Origin: Nymphaea colorata
Lineage: Eukaryota; Streptophyta; Magnoliopsida; Nymphaeales; Nymphaeaceae
Assembly: GCF_008831285.2 (NCBI RefSeq)
Contig: NC_045142.1
Location: 12,106,716-12,170,715 of the forward strand
DNA: 64,000 nucleotides
Direction of reading: 5' to 3'
The notes below the pieces were generated by a model. That model was given only the letters and a program-made list of their open reading frames with translations, made no database searches and was not told the DNA's origin. This document shows positions 12,298 to 24,200 of this stretch, one piece after another. The stretch's first letter is position 1, and the number at the start of each line of letters is the position of its first letter. Both the position numbers and the translations under genes were made by a program.

Positions 12298-15200
12298 CAT
12301 TTGTTATATAGTTATTTAATTGTTTAGTAGCCTTATTTGTCTATTACATATAAACTTTTTGTACTAGAGCTAGTTTAGTCCAATACACACTTAAAATGGC
12401 CAGTTTTGGCCTGGTTCAACTGACAGGACCAGACGTGCTGTGTCGAATAAGCACCACCACCAGCGGTGACACGGGTGCGAGAGCCATATAGGCACCCATG
12501 TGACCTAGCCAAAAACCCTACAATCTAAACCTACATATTCTTGTGTTCCACACGAGACAATCAAAATCTGAATTAGGTACCATTAGTTCCTGCTGAAAAA
12601 CCATTGGACCTCACCCAAACAGATCATCATGTCTAGTCCAATCTCTTACCTTGAATTCAAATTTGTTTCCCCTTTGATTTTACCATACATTCATATACTT
12701 TTACCGTTGATTGAAAGATTTCGATTGTTTTTCGTTAAGTTTACCGTAAGTTTTCGTTTTTGTGTGAAAATATGGCATCATCTGATCCTACATAGTAGTG
12801 GTGCGAAAGGGTGAAGGAGAATGACCGGTTAAGAATCAAATGTAGCTTTTGTGATAACACATTTTTAGGAAGGATTATTAAAATAAAACACCATTTCGCA
12901 GGAACACGTTATGATGTAGCTCCATGAGTTGGAAAATCAAACAAACCTTTGCCTCCATTTGTGCGTCAGAAATGTTTAGATATGCTTAATGTTTTACATC
13001 AAAAGAAAGTACAAAAACAAATGGAAGAGACAGATGAAGGCTATGATGAGCCTTGGGAAGATGAAGAAGAAAAAGAAGAAGAAGAAGCTGATGAAAACGT
13101 TGAACATGATGAATATGACATCAGTTTAAGAACAGATGTGGAGAGCTCAAGAGGTAAAGGGAAAGGAATCATGTAAGAAGGAGGTCGATCTAGCCCATTT
13201 GAAAGGAAGAGAAGAGGTGCACCAGGTATTAGGTGTGGTCATCGGCCTAGTGGTAGAGTTCCTAGTAGTAGGTGTAATGTTGGTTCTATTAGGAACTTTT
13301 TCTCTTCTTATACTAGCCTAGGTTGTCAGTCCTAGATTCGTGCTGCTATGCCATCCAAAGATATGCTACATCAGGCACAGTTGAGGGTAGGGAAATGGTT
13401 TTATGATGCACGTATTCCCTTTAATGCAACTAATTCCTTTCAGTTCCAGGTCATGGCAAATGCAATTGTTTCTATAGGCCCTGGATTCAAAATGTCATCA
13501 TATCATCAGTTGAGGGGCAAAATTCTTGAAGCTATGGTGAAAGAGGTAATGGAACATTGTGATCAGTGGAAATTAAGCTGGAAGGAAATAGGTTGCTCCA
13601 TTATGTCAGATGGATGGACTGATACCCGGTCAAGATCACTTGTGAATTTTCTTGTTTATTGCCCTAAAGGTACAATGTTAAAATCTCTTGATTTGTCTAA
13701 TGTTCATAGAACTGCTGAAATTTTGTTCAATGCTTTTGACAATGTCGTATAAGAGGTTGGACCTACAAACATTGTACAATTTATTGCAGATAATGCTGCA
13801 AATTATAGAGCTGCAAGGGATATGTTATTTCAAAAGTATAGAACATTTTCTTGGGTCCATGTGCCACTCGTTGTGTTAATCTAATGCTTCAAGATCTTAG
13901 TAAGATGTATGATATGAAATCAGTTGTTGACCAGTGCCAAGAGATTACAAAATTTATCTATAATCATGCATATGTATTGAGTTTGATGAAAAAATTTACA
14001 AAAAGAGTTGAATTAATATGACCTGCACAAACTAGATTTGCCACAATTGTATTGACTGTGCAGAGTATAGTGAAACAAAGAACTCCATTGAGGCAGATGT
14101 TCTCTAGTGAAGAATGGGCTGCATATCCACATGCTTATAAAAGTAAATCTTTTTTAGTTGTGGATATTATACTTAATAGCAAATTTTGGGAATCATGTGT
14201 GAACCTATTGACAGTTTGTGTTCCATTAAAGTCCTCAGGTTAGCTGACAACGAGGATAGGCTTTCCATAGGGTACTTATATGAGGCTATGGATAAACAAA
14301 AGAGGCTATTCGAGATAACTTGAAAGAGAAGAAAAAAATTATACATGCCCATATGAAAGATTATAGATAAAAAATGGACTGGATAACTTCATCAACCTCT
14401 TCATGCAGCAACTTACTATCTAAATCCTGCAATTAGATTTTGTACTACATTTAAAAAGGACAGAGAAGTCACGCATGGTTTGTTAAATTGTGTTGAAGTG
14501 TTAGTCATAGATTCTAGAGCACAAGATGTTGTCCACAATGAGTTGGATCTATATGATAATTGTATAGGAGACATGGGAATAAGCTCCACCGTTCAAGCCA
14601 AGACAACCATGCGTCCAGGTAAATACATAGAAATTTTTAATTTACTTTGCATTTGTTACCTTTGATTCTTTTTTATTGTTTTAACTTTTACCATGTTTTA
14701 TTTCTGTTTAGACTTGTGGTGGAATAGGTTTGGGCATTATTGTCCAAACCTAAGACTTTTTGCAATTAAAGTCATCAGCCAAACATGCAGTACTAGTGGA
14801 TGCAAAAGGAATTGGAGTGTTTCCAATATATCTACAACAAGAAAAGGAATAGCTCGAACATAAAAGGTTGAATGACCTTGTCTTTCTTCGATATAATATG
14901 AGGTTGAAACAAAGGTAATACAACTTAACATTTACATTTATTTTATAATATATTTATATATAATTATCTATTAATAAGTTTTCTCTTATTTAACATAGAT
15001 AATTACAAAAAACATCACCAAGAAAGCACAAATTTCAATTTGATCCTATCAGCTTAAAAAACTTTGAAGATCCAGAACCATGGATTGAGAAAGAACCAAC
15101 TACAATATTTGATGATGATGATCTTCAATGCTTCAACCTGGAAACTGAAGCAACAGAAATTGCTGATGAAGGAAAGCCTATTGGATATGTTGGTGATGAT

Positions 15201-18200
15201 CTTCAAATTCATGAAAATGAAGATGAAGAAGAAGATGGAGATGGAGATGAGGATGAGAATGACGATTATGAATGAGAGTCGAGAGTGCTTTCATTTTATA
15301 TGTATTGACATTGAATATTTTCACAATTTCATGATCATCTTGTGATGTAATACATAACATTTAAAACTTGTTTTTGATGTGTTATCTCATAGGCTTATGG
15401 ACCTTATGACTTATGAATCTATAGTTATCAAATTATAATATATGTTATGTTATGTTATGTTTCTTGTTGTGCTTTCTAGATTGATATTATTATAAATTTT
15501 GATGTTTATGAATGATGAATAAGCCTATCATTTTGTAAAACATGTTTTTTATGAATAACATATTATTCTTGATTTTTACTATTTTTTATTATTTTTTCAG
15601 AATTTTTTCTATTTTTTCTGATTAATTTTTTTTTAAATACAATACGTTACGATATTTTACGATACAACGTATCTTAAAGCCAGAACGATACGGCTCACGA
15701 TACACTTTGACAACATTGCTTTAATGAGTAAATATATTCAAAACAGAATCAGCCCTTGGGGCATTCAATCAGTCCGTGTTTTTCACATCATATTGATTCT
15801 GGAAATCTGCATCCTACTCAATGGATTTAAATTCAGTTTTGATATGTTCATTGCTGATTTCTCATAAGGACTGAACTGAACCAGTTTTCTGCTTTTGTCT
15901 CTATTGATTTCTGTGTCATTTCATGTGATCACATATTTTATTCCTCTTCAGACTTCATCCAACTTCAGTGAGTTTTCTCTTTGGAAAAATCAGCAAATCT
16001 AATGTTGATACCAAAAATAGGTAAATTGTTCTTTGTATGTCCAGCTTTTGAGACATGTGGATGAATCAATACCAGCCATGCCACAATTTCTCATGTGGAA
16101 GAGAAGGTTAATAAAAGGGTAGCTTCAACCAGAATTGTTCAGAACTCTGGGTTTATTACTTGGATGAAAGAAGACAGGCATTGGTTGCATATATTACCTC
16201 CACTTTTTCTCACGAGGTATTGGTGTCCATTTCAGGTGATTGTCCGACAATGGACTTACACAATAATCTTGTAAGGTCTCACTCCAATTTCAGGGACATG
16301 AGTACTGTATCTTAAGCATGAATTTCAACTCCTAAGGAAAAAGTCCATACCAATGATAGAGTACTTAAATAGAAAGAAGAGTACTACAGATCAAGTACCA
16401 GTCATTGGCTATGAGGTTGCAGTCTTGCAGACAGAGAAAGAAGCAGCAAAGACTAAGTGGTTTAGGGCCAAAGTATCATGTTCTTATGATCGCTTTGTAT
16501 CATGTTCTTATGATCGCTTTGTTATGTAGATCACTTCACACAGACTGAAGAACAAGGAAACATATTTCCATGCTTGAATGCTGAACATCTTTTTCCAATG
16601 TTACAAGAGATTGTCAATCAACTTGGCCTTAGGTGCAATTGGTCACCGTTTGGACAATGCCTTGGGTCCACTGCAAATTAAGGATAAAGTCTAGCCAACC
16701 AAAGAGTAAGAAAAATTTCAGGTCAGATGTATGTTATAAGAGCAAAAGAATCATATCCACCACAAAAAATGAACAATATGTGCGATCTGTTGGAAGAAGA
16801 ATAAAAGAGTTTGACATCCAATTCACCATGGATTAATCATGACAATTTCTCTATTTCTACGGATTTTCAATTGTTTTTTGTTGCAGACGGAGAAACATCA
16901 TGCACCCATTTCATTCATCAAGCCATAAATTTAACCAAGTGAATTGAAACGATAGCAGCAGAGATAGAAGCCCTACATGAGTATCAAACAACGGGAAATT
17001 GTATCTAGGCTTCTTGATAGGTGTATAAAATAAAATCCAAACCTGATGGGAGCATAAAACAATACAAAGCAAGACATGTCACAAAGATATTTGTGCAAGC
17101 ATATGGGCAAGATTATATGAAGAAGCATTCAATCATGTGATCAAGATGGAGAAAATTAGTGTTTTAGTTTCTTTGGCATTTGACCATGGATGTGTGATAA
17201 GCTAATTGGACGTCAAAAATACATTCTTCCATGGATATTTGAAGGAAGAAATATACATAAAGCAGACATTGGATATACAAAAAACTTACATGTGTAAACT
17301 AAGAAAGCCATCTATAGATGAGGCAAACTTCTCAATCTTGGTTTGGTAGCATCTCAAGAAATCGAAAGATATGGATTTCATTGATGCCTACTGGATCCCT
17401 CTGTTTATTTTACGAGAAGACACGATTATATGTGGAGTGTGGACAACATAATTGTTAGAGGTAACTAAAGCCCATACATTCAAAGGGTGAAAGGTCTTTT
17501 AAAGCAATATTTAAGATGAAAGACCTTGGGGACCTGCCAGACTTCCTTAGAATTGAAGTTGATAAAAAAGATGGCACACTAACGTTAACCCAACTCAAAT
17601 ACATACTTGATTTATTGAGAGGAACAAAGGATTCTAAACCTTTGGCTACTCCAAGTGTGTTCGATTATAAACTCAGCACTCCAAATAGAGAGCTGTATGA
17701 TAACTGTACAAGATATTGCCGCATAGTAGATATCTTCAATACCTTGCCTTCACCAGGCCATATATTGTTTATAAAATAAATGAGGTAAATCACTTCATGG
17801 ATGAACTGAGATCTGGTCATATGGATGTAAAATAGGTTTGAAATATTTAAAATGAACAGTTGGAGATAGACTCCTTTATTAGAAGAATCAAACAGGTAAA
17901 GGAATTCATAAAGTGGTCACGTATACAAAATGCAGATTGGGCAGGTTATCCTAATGAAAAAAAAAAAGTTAATGTTCGGCCATTTATATTATATAGGGAA
18001 AATTTAATGTCTTAAAGTAGTAAAGGCAGAGGGTCATCCCTTGACCTGGTCATCCCTAGGTCAAGCATTGAAGCTAGATATACGGCCAGAACTGCAATCA
18101 TTTCCCTGGTGACATGGGTCAGACATTTGTTGACAAATTAAGAAGAATGTTAGTCAAGATCTTTCTTGTTGTGTGACACCACACTGCTACAAATAGTTAA

Positions 18201-21200
18201 TCTCATATGTCACAGCAGCATGAAGCACATTAAGATAGATCAGCACTTTTTGATACAAAAGTTAGAGATATTGAGTAACTGAGTCTCAATTTGTTCATCC
18301 TGAACACCAAGTAGCTAACATATTGTTAAGGGTTGGACCCTGTGGGTTATGGATCTAAGTAAATAAGGAGTCACAGGGTTAGGTAGGTGGGTCATATGGA
18401 TATTAGGATATAATAACCCACCCCAATCTAAAGAAGTATAGAAGTTTCTTAGGGAGTTAACCCTAATTACGAATGAAATTAGAGATTTCAATGGAGGCTG
18501 GGCTTTCACCAGAGCAGAGTGCGTGAGTTGATCTCCCCTATTAGTAACAGACTCACAGGCTAACATAGGTATCAGAGCTATGGCCAACCCCAACAAGGTG
18601 ACGTCGAAGGATGCCAGAGCAGCGGTGTAGGCGCACAGGAAGCGTATGGAGGAATCGATGGCATTGACGAATCAGAGACTTCACACAGTCGAAAACAGAG
18701 ACTGTCGGCATTTATGGCCGATCAACATGCCTTGGCGACGATGATCAAGGATATGCTTTAGCCGAGTCGTGGATCAGGGTCGCCCAGTACCAACTGAACA
18801 GAGACGGCTAACAGTGAGTTTCGTCGTTCTCGAACCCCTCCTTTTTTCCTTCCTCCTCCTCCTCCTCCCCCTTCGTCAGGCGAGGTGCTCGATTCTGAGT
18901 TCATCGGTGAAAACAGAGGAACCGGCGCAGGGCCTTGGAAGCAGCTTAGAATGGACTTCCCACGATTCTCAGGGGAGGACCCTCTGAGCTGGATCTTCAA
19001 GGCAGAACAGTTCATTGAGTGCCATGGAATCACTGGCGAGTAGAGGGTGGGCCACGCCGCCATCCACTTTGATGGATCTGCTATCAAGTGGTACAGGTGG
19101 CTGGCGATGCACCATGGCAAATCGGGATGGGATGGGCTAGTCGATGCTATGAAATCACGTTTTGGACCTTCGATGTTTCTTGACTACAATGTCGAACTGT
19201 CCACAATCAAACAAAAGGGATCTATCGTCTAGTACCAAACGCTTTGAGGAGCTTAGTAACATGGTCAGAGGATGCCTACTGAAGCACTTGTGGGAGCATT
19301 CCTAGGTGGCCTAAAGGAGGAAATCAGGAATGAGGTGCAGGCTGCAAAACCCCGCACACTTCCAGACTGTTTTGAGATAACACAAATGGTGGAAGAGAAA
19401 CACATGTGTCTCGGCAAAAACAATAGGCTGTGGGGTATCAACAGAGGCAGCAAGAGCCCTGGATCACGTGCAGAGAATGCCCCTCCATAGGCGAATGAAG
19501 CAAAACAGGATCCAACATCTCGACAGGTGATTAGGCGTCTCACACCAGAGCATATTAAGGACAAACGTCGCAGAGGGATCTGTTTCCACTGCGACCAACC
19601 ATGGTCACCAGGGCACGTCTGTAGGAAACTACACATGTACTTGGTGGACGAAGAAGACGAGCCACCTGGTAGGGAAGAAGCCACTGCACCAAAGAGACGT
19701 TGGGTGAGTCTTCAGCCAGCTTACCACCGGAAATTTCCCTCCACGCTCTAGCGTGGGACGAAGTGCCTCAGTAAATGCAAGTTGAAGGATCATTGAGAGG
19801 CACAGAGTCAGTGTGCTGGTGGACACGGGCTCCAGCCACAATTTCATTGCAGAAAAGACAGATAAGGCCTTGGGTTGCACAAATGTGGATTGGTGGGAGA
19901 CGGGAACACTCTGAAATGCAAGGGCGGGTGTTCACTTGAATCGCTGGAAATTCAGGGCCACAAATTCCCAGTCGAACTGTTCACCTTGGCCATGGCGGGA
20001 GCCGATTTGGTACTAGGAATCCAATGACTGCGCAGTCTGGGCGAAGTGGTGTGGGATTTCGTAAGCATGTGGATGCATTTTGGTCAAAATGGGGGGGGAG
20101 CAGACAGACTCTAACCGATGATGCTAAGAAGTCGAATGAGGAACAACCGGTTGCCAAACTATTAAAAGGTAAGGCTGCATCACTAATGTTGTTGGTGGCG
20201 TCTGATCAAGAACTAGCTGATGCAGCAAAGGGTCGACGATGGCAAGGAAGGGTCGACGATGGCAAGGTTGTGTCAACCCCAAGCGCTTAGAGGAGCTGCT
20301 GAAGGAATTTAGCGATGTATTTGAAGCACTGAGAGGACTACCACAAGCAAGAGCAAGTGATTACAACATTGAGTTACAGCCACGGGCAAGGGCCGTGAGA
20401 CTACGCCCCTACAGGTACAACCATTATCAAAAGGAGAACTTGGAGAAAATGGTGCGAGAGATGCTTAAAGATGGCATTATCCGCCTAGTCACAGCCCCTT
20501 GGCCCACTTCGCTTCCCCAGCACTACTAGTCAAGAAAAAAGATGATAGTTGGAGGTTTTGTGTGGATTATCGAGCCTTCAATGCTATCACGGTAAAAAGT
20601 TGGTACCCCATTTCTAACCCCATTTCTATAATTGAAGACCATTTGGATGAATTACATGGGGTTGTCTATTTTTCGAAGCTGGATCTTCAAGCAGGCTATC
20701 ACCAAATAAGTGTGAATCCCGTGGACGTCCCCAAGACAACATTTAGAACTCACGATGGGCTGTACGAGTTGAAGGCCAGGCCCTTCGAGTGAACTAATGC
20801 CCCAGCCACCTTCCAATCATTGAAGAATGACGTGTTCAGACCATTCCTACGCCAATTTGTGTTGGTATTTTTTGACGATATCCTAGTTTATAGTGCAGCC
20901 GAGAGGAGCATTTGAGACACTTACGACTGGTTTTGTACACGCTGCAGTAGCACCATGCAAAAAGGCTTAAGTGCGCCCTCAGAACAGGGCAGCTTGCATA
21001 TTTGGGGCATGTAATCAGTCAAGGAAAGGTAGATATGGATGGGGATAAGGTGGAGGCCATACGAAGATGGAAACTCCCAAAATCTGTCAAGGAGCTGCGC
21101 TCGTTTTTGGGCCTTGCTGGTTACTACCGTAAATTCGTACAGGGCTATGGCTGGATCGCTGCACCACTGGTGGAACTGACAAAGAGGGACAGGTTCAAAT

Positions 21201-24200
21201 GGGAAGGCCAGGAGGAAGAAGCATTTGAAAGGCTGAAACAGGCCATCACGACTGCACCTGTCCTAAGGATGCCCGACTTCAATCTTCCTTCTGTGGTGGA
21301 AACTGAAGCATCAGGCCAAGGAGTTGGAGCCATCCTCAGCCAAGAACATCTGCCCATCGCCTTTTTCAGTGAAATGTTGGGGTCTTCATTTAAGGCAAGG
21401 ACTGCCTATGAACAAGAATTGATGGCCATCGTACTTGCAATCATGAAATGGAAACAATATTTAATGGGCTGCCGATTCATGGTGGTAACCGACCACCACA
21501 GCCTCAGATACTGCTTGTAGCAACAGTCCTTGCCCCCAATCTTACAACGCTGGATTGTTAAACTCATGGGGTTTGACTTCGAGATATAGTTTCGAAAAGG
21601 GAATGAGAACTCAATGGCGGACAGGCTGTCACACGCTAGCGATCAGTTGGGTGAGTTCTAATGACCCAAATGACCTTCTCTCAGGTGCAAGTAGAGCTGT
21701 GGGACATGATTAAGCAGGTGCATCAGGGAGCAGCCTCCATACAACACATTAAGAGGCGCATAAGCAGCAGCCCGACCAAATGCTATGGGTATGTGTGGCG
21801 AGAACCATACATGTACTACCACATAAGGGTGTTTATACCTCTCGAATTGGAGTTGAAGGAGACACTTCCGGAGTAACTCCAAGGCAGCACATCATGAGGG
21901 AGTGGAAAGGACATATAGGAGGATGCGATCCTTTTCCTATTGGCCTAGGATGAAGAGGTTGATCACAGACTATGTTAGGAGGTGCCAAGTTTGTCAACAA
22001 AACAAGCAAGAAACTAGGAAACCCGCAAGGTTAGTACAGCCACTTCCTATTCCGAACCGCATCTGGGAGGATATTTCCATGGACTTCGTGGAAGTGCTGC
22101 CCAAATCTAGCGGAAAGTCAGCCATTTTGGTGGTGGTAGATCATCTATCGAAACATGCTCATTTCATAGCATTATCCCACCCTTTTTCTACGAAGACAAC
22201 GGCTAGAGCTTTCCATGACTACATGGGAAAACTCCATGGCATGCCTCAGACGATAGTCAACAATCAAGACTCCCTCTTTCTAAGCTCATTTTGGAAGGAA
22301 TACTTCCGACTTCAAGGCTCCAAGCTGCAGATGTCGACATCCTATCATCCCCAATCGGATAGGCAGATGGAGATAGTGAACAAAAGCCTTGAAACTTACC
22401 TCAGATGCTTCACAAGACAGCATCCAAGACTGTGGGCAGAGTACCTGAGCTGGGCTGAATATGCTTATAATATGGGTTGGCACTCTTCCATAAGGATCAC
22501 GCCCTTCGAAGCTGTCAATGGACAGTCCCCACTTGACCCAAGGAGATACCAACCAGGAACAACAAGGGAGGAAGATGTGGATGTCCAATTGAGATGCAAG
22601 GATGCAGTCCTCCAAGACCTCAAACAGCACCTAGCTGCCGCCCGAAACCGCATGGTGATACAGTATTAACAGGAGACACCAAGACTTGCAGCTGAAGGAA
22701 GGCGACTGGGTCTTCCTTCGACGCCCTACCCATGGCATGGGCTCAGCATTCAAGAAGGAGAGTGGCAAGCTGGCACCAAGGTTTGTTGGCCCATACCAAG
22801 TTAAAAGAAGGATAGGCTCTGTAGCCTATGAACTTGGGTTGCTTGAAGGGAGCTTAATCCACCCAGTGTTTCACGTTTCAAAATTGAAACCTTATTTCAA
22901 TCCACCCACGAGTATGGAAGCTAGAGCTGCTCCTGCACTAACTGAACCAGCAGCCCTATACCCCTACCACAGGCTGGGAATTCGAAGGGTGAGACAAGGG
23001 AAACAGCTACAAACTGAATGGCTCATCAAATGGAACACTTATGATGATCTGCCAGCAACCTAAGAGTTAGCAGTCGACGTTCAATCTCGTTCTCCAGAGT
23101 TTACACCTTGAGGACAAGGTATTTTGCAAGGGAGGAGTATTGTTAAGGGTTGGACCTTATAGGTTATGGGTACGACTAAATAAGGAGTCACAGTGTTAGG
23201 TAGATGGATCGAGTGGATATTAGGAGATAATAACCCACCCCAATCTAAAGAAGTATATAAGTATCTTAGGGAGTTAACGCTAATTACGAATGAAATTAGA
23301 GATTTCAATGGAGACTGGGCTTTCACCAGAGCAAAGTGCGTGAGTTGATCTCCCTTGTTAGTCACAGGCTAACCACCTATTTACTAAAGGATTGACAAAG
23401 AAAAGATTCTAGTAAGAGAAGAAGGTGTCCATGGTTCAAGATCATGTACGACTCGAGATAGGGTGTTAAAGTATTCACATTGGTTCCTCCCTTGGATTTG
23501 GGTCAGATCCAAGACTTGTTGTATTCAATTTTGTATACTTGGATGTTCCTTTAGTATTACGACCTTACTTGAACAGGATGTTCCTTAAACCTTTAATATT
23601 GGACTACAATGCAATATGCTAAATGTTAGGTGGGCTGTCAGTCAAATCACGCTCACTAAAAGTGCCTAACTTGTGATATTTTGCTGCTCCTCTTTTTATT
23701 CTTCTTGCAGGAAAACATAGTGATGATGAAAATACGAAACCAAACAGACCGTGCAGCCATGTTCTAGTCTATGTGAAAACCAAAATTTCCTCAAGGACAA
23801 ATAGAAGCCAACATATAGGTAGAAGGGTAGCTTATTACAAGCTGAGTACATAAATAGGGAATGAACCTTCATTAATTGAAAGGGTTGTCCATAGAACAAG
23901 TTTCAGAAGAAGGTACATTCCAATTAGTTAGAAGCTTTAGACTAGTGTCAGTCTCGCATACTTGGCCCCATAAGTGTGTGACAAACAAAAAATAATTGAA
24001 ACCCACATAACATATACTAGTGTTTCGATGCCTTTAACAGGTTCCTAAATGGGTGATTGAAAAAAAAAAAACATTAAGCAAAATAAGTGCAAAACAAAGG
24101 TTTTTTTCAGCTGCAAAACAGGATAATAGTATAAGAAATAAAGAAAGAAATAAAATAGGAAATGAGTTGACAAACTTCCAAACAAATTACCCCTTTAGAA

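Larger units (their letters stand above)
18324..23375 (+). mobile_element. Ty3/gypsy chromovirus retrotransposon, full length but decayed (5052 bp)
   Basis: Seen: two LTRs (18324-18565 and 23141-23375) that start TGTTAAGG and end CA; a primer binding site right after the 5' LTR; a purine tract before the 3' LTR; and gag, protease, RT, RNase H, integrase and chromodomain in the Ty3 order. The flanks are catat (18319-18323) and cctat (23376-23380), a 5-bp target duplication with one mismatch. Known: the presence of a chromodomain places it among chromoviruses; the short LTRs and roughly 5 kb size suggest the Reina lineage (inference). My hand alignment of the LTRs gives about 22 substitutions over 235 positions plus one short indel, so it is old. 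Every ORF is broken. Confidence 0.93.

Noticed and set aside
13020-13130. Poly-acidic plus frame as an independent nuclear protein
   Set aside because: It is in frame with, and directly after, the BED finger of the hAT transposase remnant.
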